From Candidatus Allofournierella pullistercoris (GTDB taxonomy: Bacteria > Bacillota > Clostridia > Oscillospirales > Ruminococcaceae): a stretch of DNA of 39,172 bases. Location: positions 1 to 39,172 of the forward strand of contig JAHLFP010000004.1 in NCBI GenBank assembly GCA_018883715.1, given 5' to 3'. Under the pieces are notes generated by a model. It was not told where the DNA came from. It saw nothing but the letters and a program-made list of their open reading frames with translations, and searched no databases. This document shows positions 18,159 through 27,839 of the stretch, one piece after another. Position numbers and translations under genes: made by a program. Within the stretch, counting starts at the first letter, position 1. Every line of letters starts with the position of its first letter.

Positions 18159-19757
18159 TTACTCCCGGCCTTTGCGGATAACCTGTCCATTCAGTGCTCC
18201 GGTGTGGGTGCCGTGGTCCACGGCGACTGCACCGTTTACAATTACATAGGCGATGCCTTCCGGGAACTGGATGGGGTCGAGGAAGGTGCTCTTGTCAATG
18301 ACGGTGTTTGCGTCAAAGATGGTGATGTCCGCCCAGTTGCCCTCTTTCAGGGTGCCACGGTTTTTCAGGTTCAGCACGCTGGCGGCCTTGCCGGTCATTT
18401 TATGAACCGCAGTTTCCAGGCTCATCAGCTGTTCCTCACGCACATACTTGCCCAAAATCCGCACAAAACTGCCGTACAGGCGGGGGTGGGGCTTACCGGG
18501 GCAGAGCAGACCGTCGGTGCAGGCGTTCATTTCAGGACGGAGCATAAAGCGTTTCACATGCTCCTCTGTGCCGTAGAAGTCCACCATGCCAACCGCATTT
18601 TCTTCCTCCATCAGCAGGTCAAAGGCGGCATTGAAGGGGTCAGTGCCTCGTTTTTCCGCCAGCTGTACAATGGAAAGTCCCACTGCATCCGCATTTTTCT
18701 CGGTTTTTACGCTGGTGACATAGATGTTTTCAAAACCAGCAAAGCTGACGAAGTTATCCCAGCCGGGGATGCCCTCTTTCATGTCCTGAATCATCTTTTC
18801 CCGCAGTTTGGGGTCAGCCAGACGCTCCACGGCCTTGTCTGTGCCACCGTCATGCACCCAGGGGGGCAGAATGGCGCCCATCATGGTGCTGCCTGCCACA
18901 TAGGGGTACTGGTCAAAGCTTACAGTGATGCCCTCCTTAGCGGCCTCGTCCAGAAGCTCCAGCACACCGTCAATCTTGTCCCAGTTCTGCTTGCCGCACA
19001 CCTTAAAGTGGCTCCAGTGTACCTTAACACCGGACTTGCGGCCAATTTCGATGACCTCTTTCATGCTGTCCAGAATGGTGTCTGCCTCACTGCGCTGGTG
19101 AATTACAAATACACCGTCATATTCCGCAACCACCTTGCACATTTCAATGATTTCCCGGCTTTCGGAATAGGCGCAGGGGATGTAAATCAAACCGGTGGAA
19201 AGACCCATAGCACCGGCTTCCATCTCACGGCGGGTGATGTCCCGCATGGCCTGAATTTCCTCTTCGGTGGGCAGACGGTTGTCCAGTCCCATGGCTTCCA
19301 TCCGGATGTTGCCGTGGGGCACCAGATACATCTCGTTCAGGCCGGGGTGCGCTTGTTCCACCATGGTAAGATACCGGTCGGTGGTTTCATAGGTCCAGTC
19401 GATTTCATCCGTGTCGCCGTCCAGACCCGCCAGATTCTTGCGCCAGGGGCTAATATACTGAACCGGCAGGGGGGCCATGGACACGCCGTCCTGTCCCAGC
19501 AGTTCGGTGGTAATGCCCTGCATGATTTTGGGCAGTACCTGGGGGTGGAGCATTACGTCCAGGTCGCTGTGGCTGTGGGTGTCGATGAATCCGGGTGCAA
19601 CGGTCAGCCCGGTGGCATCAATCACCTGGTCGGCGGTTTCCTCAATTTTAGGTGCAATCTTGGCAATTCGTCCGTCCTTCACAAGCAGATCGGCCTGATA
19701 GGCGGTTGCCCCAGTACCATCGACGATTTGTCCGTTTTGAATTAACAAAGTTGACAT
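18159..19757 (-). CDS. N-acyl-D-amino-acid deacylase/D-aminoacylase-like amidohydrolase
   Basis: MSTLLIQNGQIVDGTGATAYQADLLVKDGRIAKI...GFIDTHSHSDLDVMLHP...VHWSHFKVCGK. Confidence 0.85.
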   Translation of the reverse strand: MSTLLIQNGQIVDGTGATAYQADLLVKDGRIAKIAPKIEETADQVIDATGLTVAPGFIDTHSHSDLDVMLHPQVLPKIMQGITTELLGQDGVSMAPLPVQYISPWRKNLAGLDGDTDEIDWTYETTDRYLTMVEQAHPGLNEMYLVPHGNIRMEAMGLDNRLPTEEEIQAMRDITRREMEAGAMGLSTGLIYIPCAYSESREIIEMCKVVAEYDGVFVIHQRSEADTILDSMKEVIEIGRKSGVKVHWSHFKVCGKQNWDKIDGVLELLDEAAKEGITVSFDQYPYVAGSTMMGAILPPWVHDGGTDKAVERLADPKLREKMIQDMKEGIPGWDNFVSFAGFENIYVTSVKTEKNADAVGLSIVQLAEKRGTDPFNAAFDLLMEEENAVGMVDFYGTEEHVKRFMLRPEMNACTDGLLCPGKPHPRLYGSFVRILGKYVREEQLMSLETAVHKMTGKAASVLNLKNRGTLKEGNWADITIFDANTVIDKSTFLDPIQFPEGIAYVIVNGAVAVDHGTHTGALNGQVIRKGRE

Positions 19758-19798
19758 GGTAAAGCTCAATCCTTTCCTTTTGTGACCATTCCAAGAAA

Positions 19799-19829
19799 GC
19801 CCGCCTTTCCAGCAAGGGGAAAGGCGAGC
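19799..19829 (-). terminator. Stem-loop (possible attenuating terminator) between ygeY and the D-aminoacylase gene
   Basis: Minus strand gctcgcctttcc-ccttgct-ggaaaggcgggc followed by a weak T tract tttctt. Confidence 0.5.
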
Positions 19830-19842
19830 CTTTGCAAAACAC

Positions 19843-21027
19843 TTATTTCAGCAGAGCTTTCATTACGCCGGTGTAGCAGTCGGTTGCTTTCACCAGCTGA
19901 TCCACTTCGATGTATTCGTTGATGGTATGTGCCAGGTTTTCACGGCTGGGTCCAAGGCCAAAGGTCTTGATGCCTGCCTCACCTGCATAGTGGCTGCCGT
20001 TGGTGCAGAAGTTGTACTGGGTGATGGTGGGGTTGTAGCCCATCTCTTTCAGCTGGTGGTAAACAGCCTGTACAAAGTCGTCATTCTCGTCGTACAGCCA
20101 GCCGGGGAAGAAGCGCTCGCCCTCAATCTCGTTGCCGGTGTGGCACATCTCTTTGCCCACAGCATAGCTTGCCTTTACCTTCAGCTCCGGATCCTCTGCC
20201 ATCAGCTTATCCAGCAGAGCCTGGATGGGAGCCAGCACGCTCTCCTTGGTTTCGCCCACCAGAAGACGGCGGTCGTAGGTAGCACGGCAGTACTCAGGCA
20301 CAACGGAAGCACCGGGATAGGGAGCGGACTTAATGTCGGTCAGCTCCAGGATGCCGTCGCCCAGCACGGGATGATGGGGAGGCTCCAGGGTGCGGATGGC
20401 CTGGATTACGTTTGCCATCTTGTAGACAGCGTTGATGCCCTTTTCCGGGTTTGCACTGTGGCAGGGCTTGCCGAAGGTTTCGATGACGATTTCAGCACGG
20501 CCACGCTGACCAATCTTCATGTTCAGCTGGCTGGCTTCGCCGATGACCACATAGTCAGGCTTTACATAAGCGCTGATTTCACGGGCGGCAACGCCTTCAA
20601 AGCATTCCTCGTGTACCACGCCAGCTACATAGATTTCACCGGCAAAGTCACGGTCGGTTTCCTTGGCAAAGATGGCGGCGGCACAAGCCATAGCAGCCAC
20701 AGAGCCTTTCATGTCAGAGGTGCCACGGCCATAAATTTTGCCGTCCACAATCTCCGCACCAAAGGGGTCATGGTCCCACTTGCTTGCATCTTCCACGGGA
20801 ACGGTATCAATGTGACCGTCAAACTGTACGCGGGGGCCGGGACGGTTGCCCTTGATGCAACCGATGATGTTGCCGTATTTGTCCACATGGACGCTGTCAA
20901 AGCCGTTGGCTTCAAAAAATTCCTTCAGACGTGCCACAACGCCATCCTCGTGACCGCTGTAACTGGGGGACTGGATGAGTTTCTGGCACAGAGCCACTAC
21001 ACTGTTTTGCTGTTCCTGATTTAACAT
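19843..21027 (-). CDS. ygeY: YgeY-family selenium metabolism-linked hydrolase (M20 peptidase)
   Basis: VQFDGHIDTVPVEDASKWDHDPFGAEIVDGKIYGRGTSDMKGSVAAM...HEECFEGVA. Confidence 0.92.
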   Translation of the reverse strand: MLNQEQQNSVVALCQKLIQSPSYSGHEDGVVARLKEFFEANGFDSVHVDKYGNIIGCIKGNRPGPRVQFDGHIDTVPVEDASKWDHDPFGAEIVDGKIYGRGTSDMKGSVAAMACAAAIFAKETDRDFAGEIYVAGVVHEECFEGVAAREISAYVKPDYVVIGEASQLNMKIGQRGRAEIVIETFGKPCHSANPEKGINAVYKMANVIQAIRTLEPPHHPVLGDGILELTDIKSAPYPGASVVPEYCRATYDRRLLVGETKESVLAPIQALLDKLMAEDPELKVKASYAVGKEMCHTGNEIEGERFFPGWLYDENDDFVQAVYHQLKEMGYNPTITQYNFCTNGSHYAGEAGIKTFGLGPSRENLAHTINEYIEVDQLVKATDCYTGVMKALLK

Positions 21028-21138
21028 AGGTTGTATCCTCCTAATCCTTATACATAAGAAAAAGATATGAGTGTTGTATGAAGCGGAATTTCTTCCGCAG
21101 GATACCACGGGAAAACAGGGGAAAGTGCGAAAAAGGGG

Positions 21139-21170
21139 GTGGACTCCCGGCAAAAGCCGGGAAAATCCAC
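21139..21170 (-). terminator. Hairpin/terminator between ygeX and ygeY
   Basis: Minus strand gtggattttcccggcttttgccgggagtccac followed by cccccttttt. Confidence 0.6.
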
Positions 21171-21316
21171 AAAAAGCGGGCAAAATCAACCAGATGACCC
21201 TGCCGCTTTATAGGTAAGCACCAGGTGACAGTGGAACGTTTGAAACATGAAAGGAGAAAAGATTGTCAAAAGCAAATCCGCTGTCACAGGGTGCAAACTT
21301 GCAGAAAAACAGGGGA

Positions 21317-22525
21317 TTAGAACCGGCTGTACTTACCGCCCCAAACCACGTTGCGGTAGTTTTCCTTGTCGGTGTCGCCCTCGGTGCTGATGAACAGCAC
21401 ACGGCTGTTTTCATCCAGCTTCAGCTTCTCTTTCAGCTCTGCCAGTTCGGGGCGCAGCAGGATGTTTGCTACACAGCCGGTGGTGGCGGCGCCGCTTTCG
21501 CCGGAAACAACGGGAGTATCGCCAGCCACGGGAGCCGCCAGGATGCGCATACCATCAGCAGCAGCATAGTCGGGGCAGCTGATGAAGGCATCGGCGCAGT
21601 TCTTCAGCACTTCCCAGCCGATGGTGCAGGGCTCGCCGCAGGCAAGACCCGCCATGATGGTGTTCATGTCGCCGGTTACAAAGTGCAGCTTGCCGTCAGC
21701 GGCTTCAGCGGTGCGGAACACGCAGTCGGCCTTGTTGGGCTCAACCACGGTGATGAAGGGACGCTCTTCCTTGTAGTAGCTTGCAAAGAAGCCAGCCATG
21801 GCACCAGCCATGCTGCCAACGCCAGCCTGCAGGAACAGGTGGGTGGGCTTTTCAGCGCCTTCGGCTTCCAGCTGTTTTACAATTTCATAGCCCATGGTGG
21901 TGTAACCCTGCATAATCCACAGGGGGATGTCGGTGTAACCCTCCCAGGCGGTGTCCTGTACCATAACCCAGCCTTTTTCCTCAGCCTGGCTGTTGGCAAG
22001 GCGAACGGCCTCGTCGTAGTTCAGGTCGGTGATGGAAGCATCTGCACCCTCAGCACGGATGTTGTCCAGACGCTCCTGGGCACTGCCCTTGGGCATGTAT
22101 ACAACCGAGTGCTGACCCAGACGGTTTGCGGTCCAGGCCACACCACGGCCATGGTTGCCGTCGGTGGCGGTAACAAAGGTCACATCGCCCAGCTTTTCCT
22201 TAACTTCGTCGGACAGGATGCGGCTGGCGGGCATATCGCTGATGTCCTCGCCCAGTTTCTGAGCAATGTAGCGGCCCAGAGCATAGCTGCCGCCCAGCAC
22301 CTTAAAGGCATTCAGGCCAAAGCGGTAGCTTTCGTCCTTGATGCGCACTTCTTTCACGCCCAGAGCCTTTGCAAGACCGGGCAGAGCGGTGAGAGGAGTC
22401 TGCTTGTATACGTCAAAGCTGGCATGGAAACCATGGGCCTTGGCGGCCTCCTGCTCGCTGAAAGCGGACAGGTCGGTGGCAGGGGTATCCTGGTGAGGAT
22501 AAGTAACAATCTTAAAGTTTTCCAT
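21317..22525 (-). CDS. ygeX: Diaminopropionate ammonia-lyase
   Basis: LGVKEVRIKDESYRFGLNAFKVLGGSYAL (PLP lysine context), TFVTATDGNHGRGVAWTANRLG. Confidence 0.95.
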   Translation of the reverse strand: MENFKIVTYPHQDTPATDLSAFSEQEAAKAHGFHASFDVYKQTPLTALPGLAKALGVKEVRIKDESYRFGLNAFKVLGGSYALGRYIAQKLGEDISDMPASRILSDEVKEKLGDVTFVTATDGNHGRGVAWTANRLGQHSVVYMPKGSAQERLDNIRAEGADASITDLNYDEAVRLANSQAEEKGWVMVQDTAWEGYTDIPLWIMQGYTTMGYEIVKQLEAEGAEKPTHLFLQAGVGSMAGAMAGFFASYYKEERPFITVVEPNKADCVFRTAEAADGKLHFVTGDMNTIMAGLACGEPCTIGWEVLKNCADAFISCPDYAAADGMRILAAPVAGDTPVVSGESGAATTGCVANILLRPELAELKEKLKLDENSRVLFISTEGDTDKENYRNVVWGGKYSRF

Positions 22526-22528
22526 GAC

Positions 22529-23860
22529 TTATTTCTCCTTTTTTTCTTTGGGAAGAATCAGGTTCAGTACAATGGCGCTAATTGCCACAACAATTACTTC
22601 CGAGCTGCCAAAAATCTGGCCTACCCACTGGGGGCATCCGGCAAAAGCACCGGCAGTCTGGGGAATACCCACTGCCAGAGCCACGCTCAAACCGGCAATA
22701 AATACACTGCGGTTGCTCAGGCCGTCTCGAGCCAGCATCCGCACGCCAGTCATGGCGATGGAGCCAAACACCGTGATGGTGGCACCACCCAGAACCGGCT
22801 GGGGAATTGTAATCAGGATGGCACTCAGTTTGGGAACCAGTGCAGCCACGGCAACAATGCCGCCTGCAATGCCAAATACCACCCGGTTAATAACCTTGGT
22901 TGTTACCACAATACCAACATTCTGACCAGCGGAGGCAACGGGTACACCGCCAAACACACCACCCAGCAGGCTGCACAGGTTGTTGGCGATAACGCCACCG
23001 GTGATTTCTGCGCTGGTGGCTTCCCGCTCGTACACGCCGTTTGCGGTTGCCTCAAACTGACCGATGTCCTGCACAGCGTTCACCATAAACACCACACCCA
23101 GGCTGATGATGGCGCTCAGATGGAAGGTGGGGGCAAAATGCAGAGGTTCGGGCAGCTGAATCCAGCTTGCAGTGCCTACACTGTCAAAATGAATCATTCC
23201 CATGGCCAGTGCCACCAGATAGCCCACCACCATGCCAATCAGGGTGGCGCTGGCTTTCACCATGCCTTTACCGAACTGACCGCAGATAATTACGGTTGCC
23301 AGGGTGATAAAAGCCAGAAGCCAGTTGCGAGGGCTGCCATACATGGGGTCGCTTGCACTGCCGCCTGCCATATAGTTGACAGCGGTGTCATACAAGGAGA
23401 TGCCAATGGTCAGCACCACGCTGGCGGTGACAATGGGAGGGAACAAAAACCGAATTTTTTTGAACACAAGGCCCACCAGCATACCCATGCAGGCACCCGC
23501 AATCTGGGCGCCTATCATGCCGTTGATGCCGTGCAGCTCCACCACCGAGCGCAGGGTGGGCAGAAAGGCAAAGCCACTGCCTACCATGATGGGCAGGCCA
23601 CTGCTGATAAAGCCTTTTACACCAAATGCCTGAAGCAGGATGGCAAATGCCGCCACCAGCAGGCTTCCCTGTACCATGATAATCTGGTCAGAGGCGGAAA
23701 CACCGCCAGCAGATGCCACAATCATGGGCATGGTGATGCAGCCCACCACCATGGCAACAACGTGTTGCAAAGCCAAGGGGATGGCCTTGCCAATCGGGGG
23801 CATTCCGGTGCGTTCAAAGAGCGCTTGTTCACGGGGACTGGACTTGGTAACAGTGCTCAT
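22529..23860 (-). CDS. Xanthine/uracil permease (NCS2 family)
   Basis: AIPLALQHVVAMVVGCITMPMIVA...LPTLRSVVELHGINGMIGAQIAGA...VPVASAGQNVGIVVTTKVINR. Confidence 0.92.
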   Translation of the reverse strand: MSTVTKSSPREQALFERTGMPPIGKAIPLALQHVVAMVVGCITMPMIVASAGGVSASDQIIMVQGSLLVAAFAILLQAFGVKGFISSGLPIMVGSGFAFLPTLRSVVELHGINGMIGAQIAGACMGMLVGLVFKKIRFLFPPIVTASVVLTIGISLYDTAVNYMAGGSASDPMYGSPRNWLLAFITLATVIICGQFGKGMVKASATLIGMVVGYLVALAMGMIHFDSVGTASWIQLPEPLHFAPTFHLSAIISLGVVFMVNAVQDIGQFEATANGVYEREATSAEITGGVIANNLCSLLGGVFGGVPVASAGQNVGIVVTTKVINRVVFGIAGGIVAVAALVPKLSAILITIPQPVLGGATITVFGSIAMTGVRMLARDGLSNRSVFIAGLSVALAVGIPQTAGAFAGCPQWVGQIFGSSEVIVVAISAIVLNLILPKEKKEK

Positions 23861-23863
23861 GGG

Positions 23864-26437
23864 TTATTTTCCTCCTTTTGCCTTCTTATAGAAGGTGTCA
23901 CAGATGGGCAACTTTGTGCGGAAAACTCCATCCACCCGGTAAGCGGCATGAGCAGCAGCCGGAGCGGCAGGAATGGAACAAATCTCACCCACACCCTTGG
24001 CACCAAAGGTGTTCTGGTCGTTTGTGCCTTTTTCCACATAAATGATATCGATAGGAGGAACATCCGTTGCGCGAAGCAGACCAAGCGTGCCATATTTGGA
24101 CTTTACATAGCCATCTTCCATCTTAAAGTCCTCGGTCAGGCCGTAACCCAAAGACATGACGATGCCGCCTTCAATCTGGCCGCCGCATGCTTCCGGGTTG
24201 ACCACCTTGCCCACGTCGTGGGCGGCAACCACACGGGTTACCTTCTTGTTTTCGTCCATGATAACCACCTGTGCCGCATAGCCGTAGGCCACATGGCTTA
24301 CAGGGTTGGGCTTGTCGCTTCCCATGGGGTCGGTAATACCGGTGTACTCACCATAGAAGCTTTCGCCTTCCAAGTCTGCCAGGGTACGTCCAGACTCCAG
24401 CGCCTCTGCCAGCAACTGGGCGGCACGGCGGGTAGCCTCGCCACAGAACACCGTCTGACGGGATGCGGTGGAGGTACCAGAGTTGGGGGTAATGGCGGTA
24501 TCAGGCCGTTCGTGGAAGATAAGATGGGCAGGAATATGGGTGACTTCGTTCACAATCTGGGTGCAGACGGTGGCAATGCCCTGTCCCATGCAGGCGGCAC
24601 TGGTGCGGGTGTGCACCTTGCCATCCACAATGGCCAGGGTGCATCGACCGGTGTCGGGGATGCCTACGCCTACACCGCTGTTCTTCATACAGCCTGCAAT
24701 ACCTGCATAGGGGCTGCTCTCGAACGCTTCTTTAACGGCTTCCAGGCATTCCACATAGCCGGTATCCGGGCCAGCAATCTGACCGTTGGGCAGTACATCA
24801 CCGGGACGGATGGCGTTCCGGTAACGGATTTCCCAGGGGCTGATGCCCACTTTTTCTGCCAGCAGGTCCAGGTTCAGCTCGGCGCCAAAGCAGCTTTGGG
24901 TTACGCCAAAGCCACGGAAAGCGCCGCCCGGCACGTTGTTGGTGTACACACACATTCCTGTGATGTCAATGTTCTGGAAATTGTAAGGGCCGCCGCAGTG
25001 GGTGCAAGCACGCTGCAATACAGGCCCGCCCAAGCTGGCATACGCACCGCAGTCGGAAATCAAGGTGGCCTTCATGGCCAGTAACTTGCCGTTTTCGTCG
25101 CAGGCGGTGGTAATGTCCATTTCCATGGCATGACGTTTGGTATGGATGTTCAGGCTCTCCTGTCGGCTGAATTTCACCTTAACCGGTTTACCGGTGGCCC
25201 AGGCCATCAAGGCGGCATGGTGCTGTACGCTCATGTCCTCCTTGCCGCCGAAACCGCCGCCCACCAGCTTGGACTGGCAGCGAACCTTTTCCGGGGGGAG
25301 CTTCAGCATACGGGAGATCTCCTTCTGTTCATCATACACGGATTGAGAACCAGTGTAAAGCAAAAGGCCGCCATCTTCTTCAGGGATGGCAATGGCACAC
25401 TCCGGCTCCATGAAAGCATGATCGGTCATGGGGGTGGAGTAGTGTCCGGTAACCACATGGGCAGCGTTGGCAATGATTTCATCCACATTGCCACGTTTCA
25501 GCACCTCTTTGGTGAGAATGTTGCCCTTTTCGTGGAGTTTGGGGGCATCCGGCTGCATGGCCTTCACCGGGTCGGTCAAGGGTTCCAGCTCGGTGTAGGT
25601 TACATCCACCAGGTCCAGCACCTCGTCCAGAGTCTCCTTGTGGTTGGTGGCAACCAGCACAATGGCATCACCGATGTAGCGGGTGCAGTCACCCTCCGCA
25701 ATCAGTACGTCCCAGTCCTGGACAATGTGTCCAGTCTTATTGAAGGGCACGTCCTCGGCCCGCAGGATGCGCACCACATCGGGGTGAGCCAGGGCACGGG
25801 TCAGGTCAATCTTCTCCACCCGGGCACGGGGATACTTGGAGCGCAGAGCCTTTGCGTAAATCATGCCGGGGACGGTAATATCGTCCACAAACAGGCCGGT
25901 GCCCAGCACCTTTTCAGCGGTGTCCACACGGGGCAGGTGAGCGCCAATGCGGGCTTCGCTGTCATCGTCGGCGGGGACGGGCAGGTTTTCCCGGAACATC
26001 TTGGCAGCCAGCAGAATGGCGTCCTCGATTTTCACATAGCCAGTACAGCGGCAGATGTTGCCACGGATGGCCTTTTTCACCTCGTCACGGGTGGGTTCCA
26101 GGGTTTCGTCCAGCAGGGCCTTTGCACTGATGACCATGCCGGGGATGCAGAAACCACACTGCACCGCGCCAGTCTTGCCAAAGGCATATACATATACTTC
26201 ACGCTCCCGGTCGGTCAGACCTTCCACGGTGGTGATATGCTTGCCGTCCATCTTCTCGGTGGTAAAGACACAGGATTTCACCTTTTTGCCATCCACAATA
26301 ATGGTACAGGTGCCACAAGCGCCTTCGCCACAGCCGTTCTTTACACTGGTCAAACGAAGCTCTTCCCGAAGGAAGTCCATCAGCTTCACGTTTTTCTCGG
26401 TGCGATATTCCGCACCATTCACATACAGGGTGTACAC
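23864..26437 (-). CDS. Selenium-dependent xanthine dehydrogenase (fused 2Fe-2S N-domain and molybdopterin-binding domain), GTG start
   Basis: NGCGEGACGTCTIIVDGKKV, CGFCIPGMVISAKALL, RGNICRCTGYVKI (two 2Fe-2S clusters) fused to GGGFGGKEDMS...GAFRGFGVTQ...GAKGVGEI molybdopterin domain. Confidence 0.92.
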   Translation of the reverse strand: MYTLYVNGAEYRTEKNVKLMDFLREELRLTSVKNGCGEGACGTCTIIVDGKKVKSCVFTTEKMDGKHITTVEGLTDREREVYVYAFGKTGAVQCGFCIPGMVISAKALLDETLEPTRDEVKKAIRGNICRCTGYVKIEDAILLAAKMFRENLPVPADDDSEARIGAHLPRVDTAEKVLGTGLFVDDITVPGMIYAKALRSKYPRARVEKIDLTRALAHPDVVRILRAEDVPFNKTGHIVQDWDVLIAEGDCTRYIGDAIVLVATNHKETLDEVLDLVDVTYTELEPLTDPVKAMQPDAPKLHEKGNILTKEVLKRGNVDEIIANAAHVVTGHYSTPMTDHAFMEPECAIAIPEEDGGLLLYTGSQSVYDEQKEISRMLKLPPEKVRCQSKLVGGGFGGKEDMSVQHHAALMAWATGKPVKVKFSRQESLNIHTKRHAMEMDITTACDENGKLLAMKATLISDCGAYASLGGPVLQRACTHCGGPYNFQNIDITGMCVYTNNVPGGAFRGFGVTQSCFGAELNLDLLAEKVGISPWEIRYRNAIRPGDVLPNGQIAGPDTGYVECLEAVKEAFESSPYAGIAGCMKNSGVGVGIPDTGRCTLAIVDGKVHTRTSAACMGQGIATVCTQIVNEVTHIPAHLIFHERPDTAITPNSGTSTASRQTVFCGEATRRAAQLLAEALESGRTLADLEGESFYGEYTGITDPMGSDKPNPVSHVAYGYAAQVVIMDENKKVTRVVAAHDVGKVVNPEACGGQIEGGIVMSLGYGLTEDFKMEDGYVKSKYGTLGLLRATDVPPIDIIYVEKGTNDQNTFGAKGVGEICSIPAAPAAAHAAYRVDGVFRTKLPICDTFYKKAKGGK

Positions 26438-26451
26438 GGGGCAATCTCCTT

Positions 26452-27810
26452 TCAGCGTTTGACATAGCATCCGGCAACTGCATCGGTGGGCTGGCCATCC
26501 TTTGCAGCAAGCTGACCGCCTACAAATACCAGGCGGGGCATACCGGTAACTTCCAATCCTTCGTAAGGGGTATAATCCACATTCTGGTGCTGGGTTTCAG
26601 CACGGAGTGTTGTCTTTGCTTTGGGGTCCCAGATGGTGATGTCCGCGTCCGAGCCAACTGCAAGCACCCCTTTTTGGGGATACATGCCAAACAGCTGGGC
26701 AGGGCCTTGGGAAAGAAGCTGGCAGAACTGCATCACCGACAGCTCGCCGGAATTGACCATGCTGGTATACACCACCATGGGTCGATGTTCAATGCCTGGC
26801 CCACCGTTGGGGATTTTGGTGAAATCCGCAAGGCCAAGCTCTTTTTGTCCGTGGAAATTGTAACTGCAATGGTCGGTGGCGATGGTGTCAATCTCGCCGT
26901 TTGCCACCGCCTGGCGGAGGGCCTGCACATCGGCGGCACTGCGCAAGGGGGGACTCATTACATATTTGGCGGACTCAAACCCGGGCAGATGATACCGTGT
27001 TTCATCCAGCACCAGGTATTGGGGGCAGGTTTCTGCATACACCTTTACCCCACGTTTGCGGGCGGCACGTACCTCTTCCAGGCCAAGGGCGCTGCTCAGG
27101 TGCACCACATGAACCGGCGCACCGGTCAACTCGCCCAGATAGCACAGCCGGTTAATGGCTTCCGCCTCCACCTCAGGGGGACGGCTGGCGGGATGGGCCG
27201 CAGGGGAGAGATGACCCAGGGCTTTTTCCTGGGCTTGCAGGGCATTCACCAGCACACCGTTCTCACAGTGTACCCCCAGCAGTCCGCCCACGGGTTTCAG
27301 GGTTTGCAGAATGTCCAACAGCTGGTCGTCCGCCACCTTGAGGGCATCGTAGGCCATATAGGCCTTAAAACTGGAAACACCCCGCTCCAGCATGGAGGGG
27401 ATTTCCGCCTTGGTGGCTGGGTTCCAGTCGGTGATTGCCATATGAAAGGCATAGTTACAGCGACAGCGACCCTCTGCCTTTGCGTGCCAGGCATCCAGTG
27501 CCTGGTTCAGGGTGCCTCCCTTGTCCTGGGTGGCAAAGTCCACCAGCGTGGTGGTTCCGCCGCAGACGGCGGCAAGGCTTCCGGTGGCAAAATCATCTGC
27601 CGTTACCGTTACGCCGCTGTCCATGTCCAGATGGGTGTGTCCGTCGATAAACCCCGGGAATACATAGCACCCGGCGGCATCATAGACGGTGTCCCTCTCT
27701 GCAACGGGAAGATGCTGTCCGATGGCAACAATTTTGCCGCCATCCATAGAAAGGTCAGCACTGGTCAGCCCCGTAGGGCTGACCAGCTGGCCGTTTTGAA
27801 TAATAATCAA
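26452..27810 (-). CDS. Dihydropyrimidinase/D-hydantoinase-like amidohydrolase (YgeZ/HyuA type)
   Basis: GFIDGHTHLDMD...GGTTTLVDFATQ...SFKAYMAYDAL...VHVVHLSSALGLEEV...ATDHCSYNF. Confidence 0.9.
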   Translation of the reverse strand: MIIIQNGQLVSPTGLTSADLSMDGGKIVAIGQHLPVAERDTVYDAAGCYVFPGFIDGHTHLDMDSGVTVTADDFATGSLAAVCGGTTTLVDFATQDKGGTLNQALDAWHAKAEGRCRCNYAFHMAITDWNPATKAEIPSMLERGVSSFKAYMAYDALKVADDQLLDILQTLKPVGGLLGVHCENGVLVNALQAQEKALGHLSPAAHPASRPPEVEAEAINRLCYLGELTGAPVHVVHLSSALGLEEVRAARKRGVKVYAETCPQYLVLDETRYHLPGFESAKYVMSPPLRSAADVQALRQAVANGEIDTIATDHCSYNFHGQKELGLADFTKIPNGGPGIEHRPMVVYTSMVNSGELSVMQFCQLLSQGPAQLFGMYPQKGVLAVGSDADITIWDPKAKTTLRAETQHQNVDYTPYEGLEVTGMPRLVFVGGQLAAKDGQPTDAVAGCYVKR

Positions 27811-27839
27811 GCCAAATCCCTTCTTTCCATGCTTGCCGA

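Noticed and set aside
17940-18160. CRISPR array
   Set aside because: Repeats are short, degenerate and irregularly spaced (61 and 134 bp), with no cas genes.
21263-25084. 1273-aa plus-strand ORF antisense to ygeX, the permease and xdh
   Set aside because: It reads the exact mirror frame of three genes that happen to share one minus-strand frame. Stops would require TTA/CTA/TCA sense codons, which are rare here. The translation is Gly/His/Gln-rich, has no family motifs, and the minus-strand genes have clear domain motifs.
23864-26437. Selenocysteine (UGA) recoding in the Se-dependent hydroxylase
   Set aside because: The ORF is open throughout. This family uses a labile Se cofactor (YqeB/YqeC-linked), not in-frame Sec.
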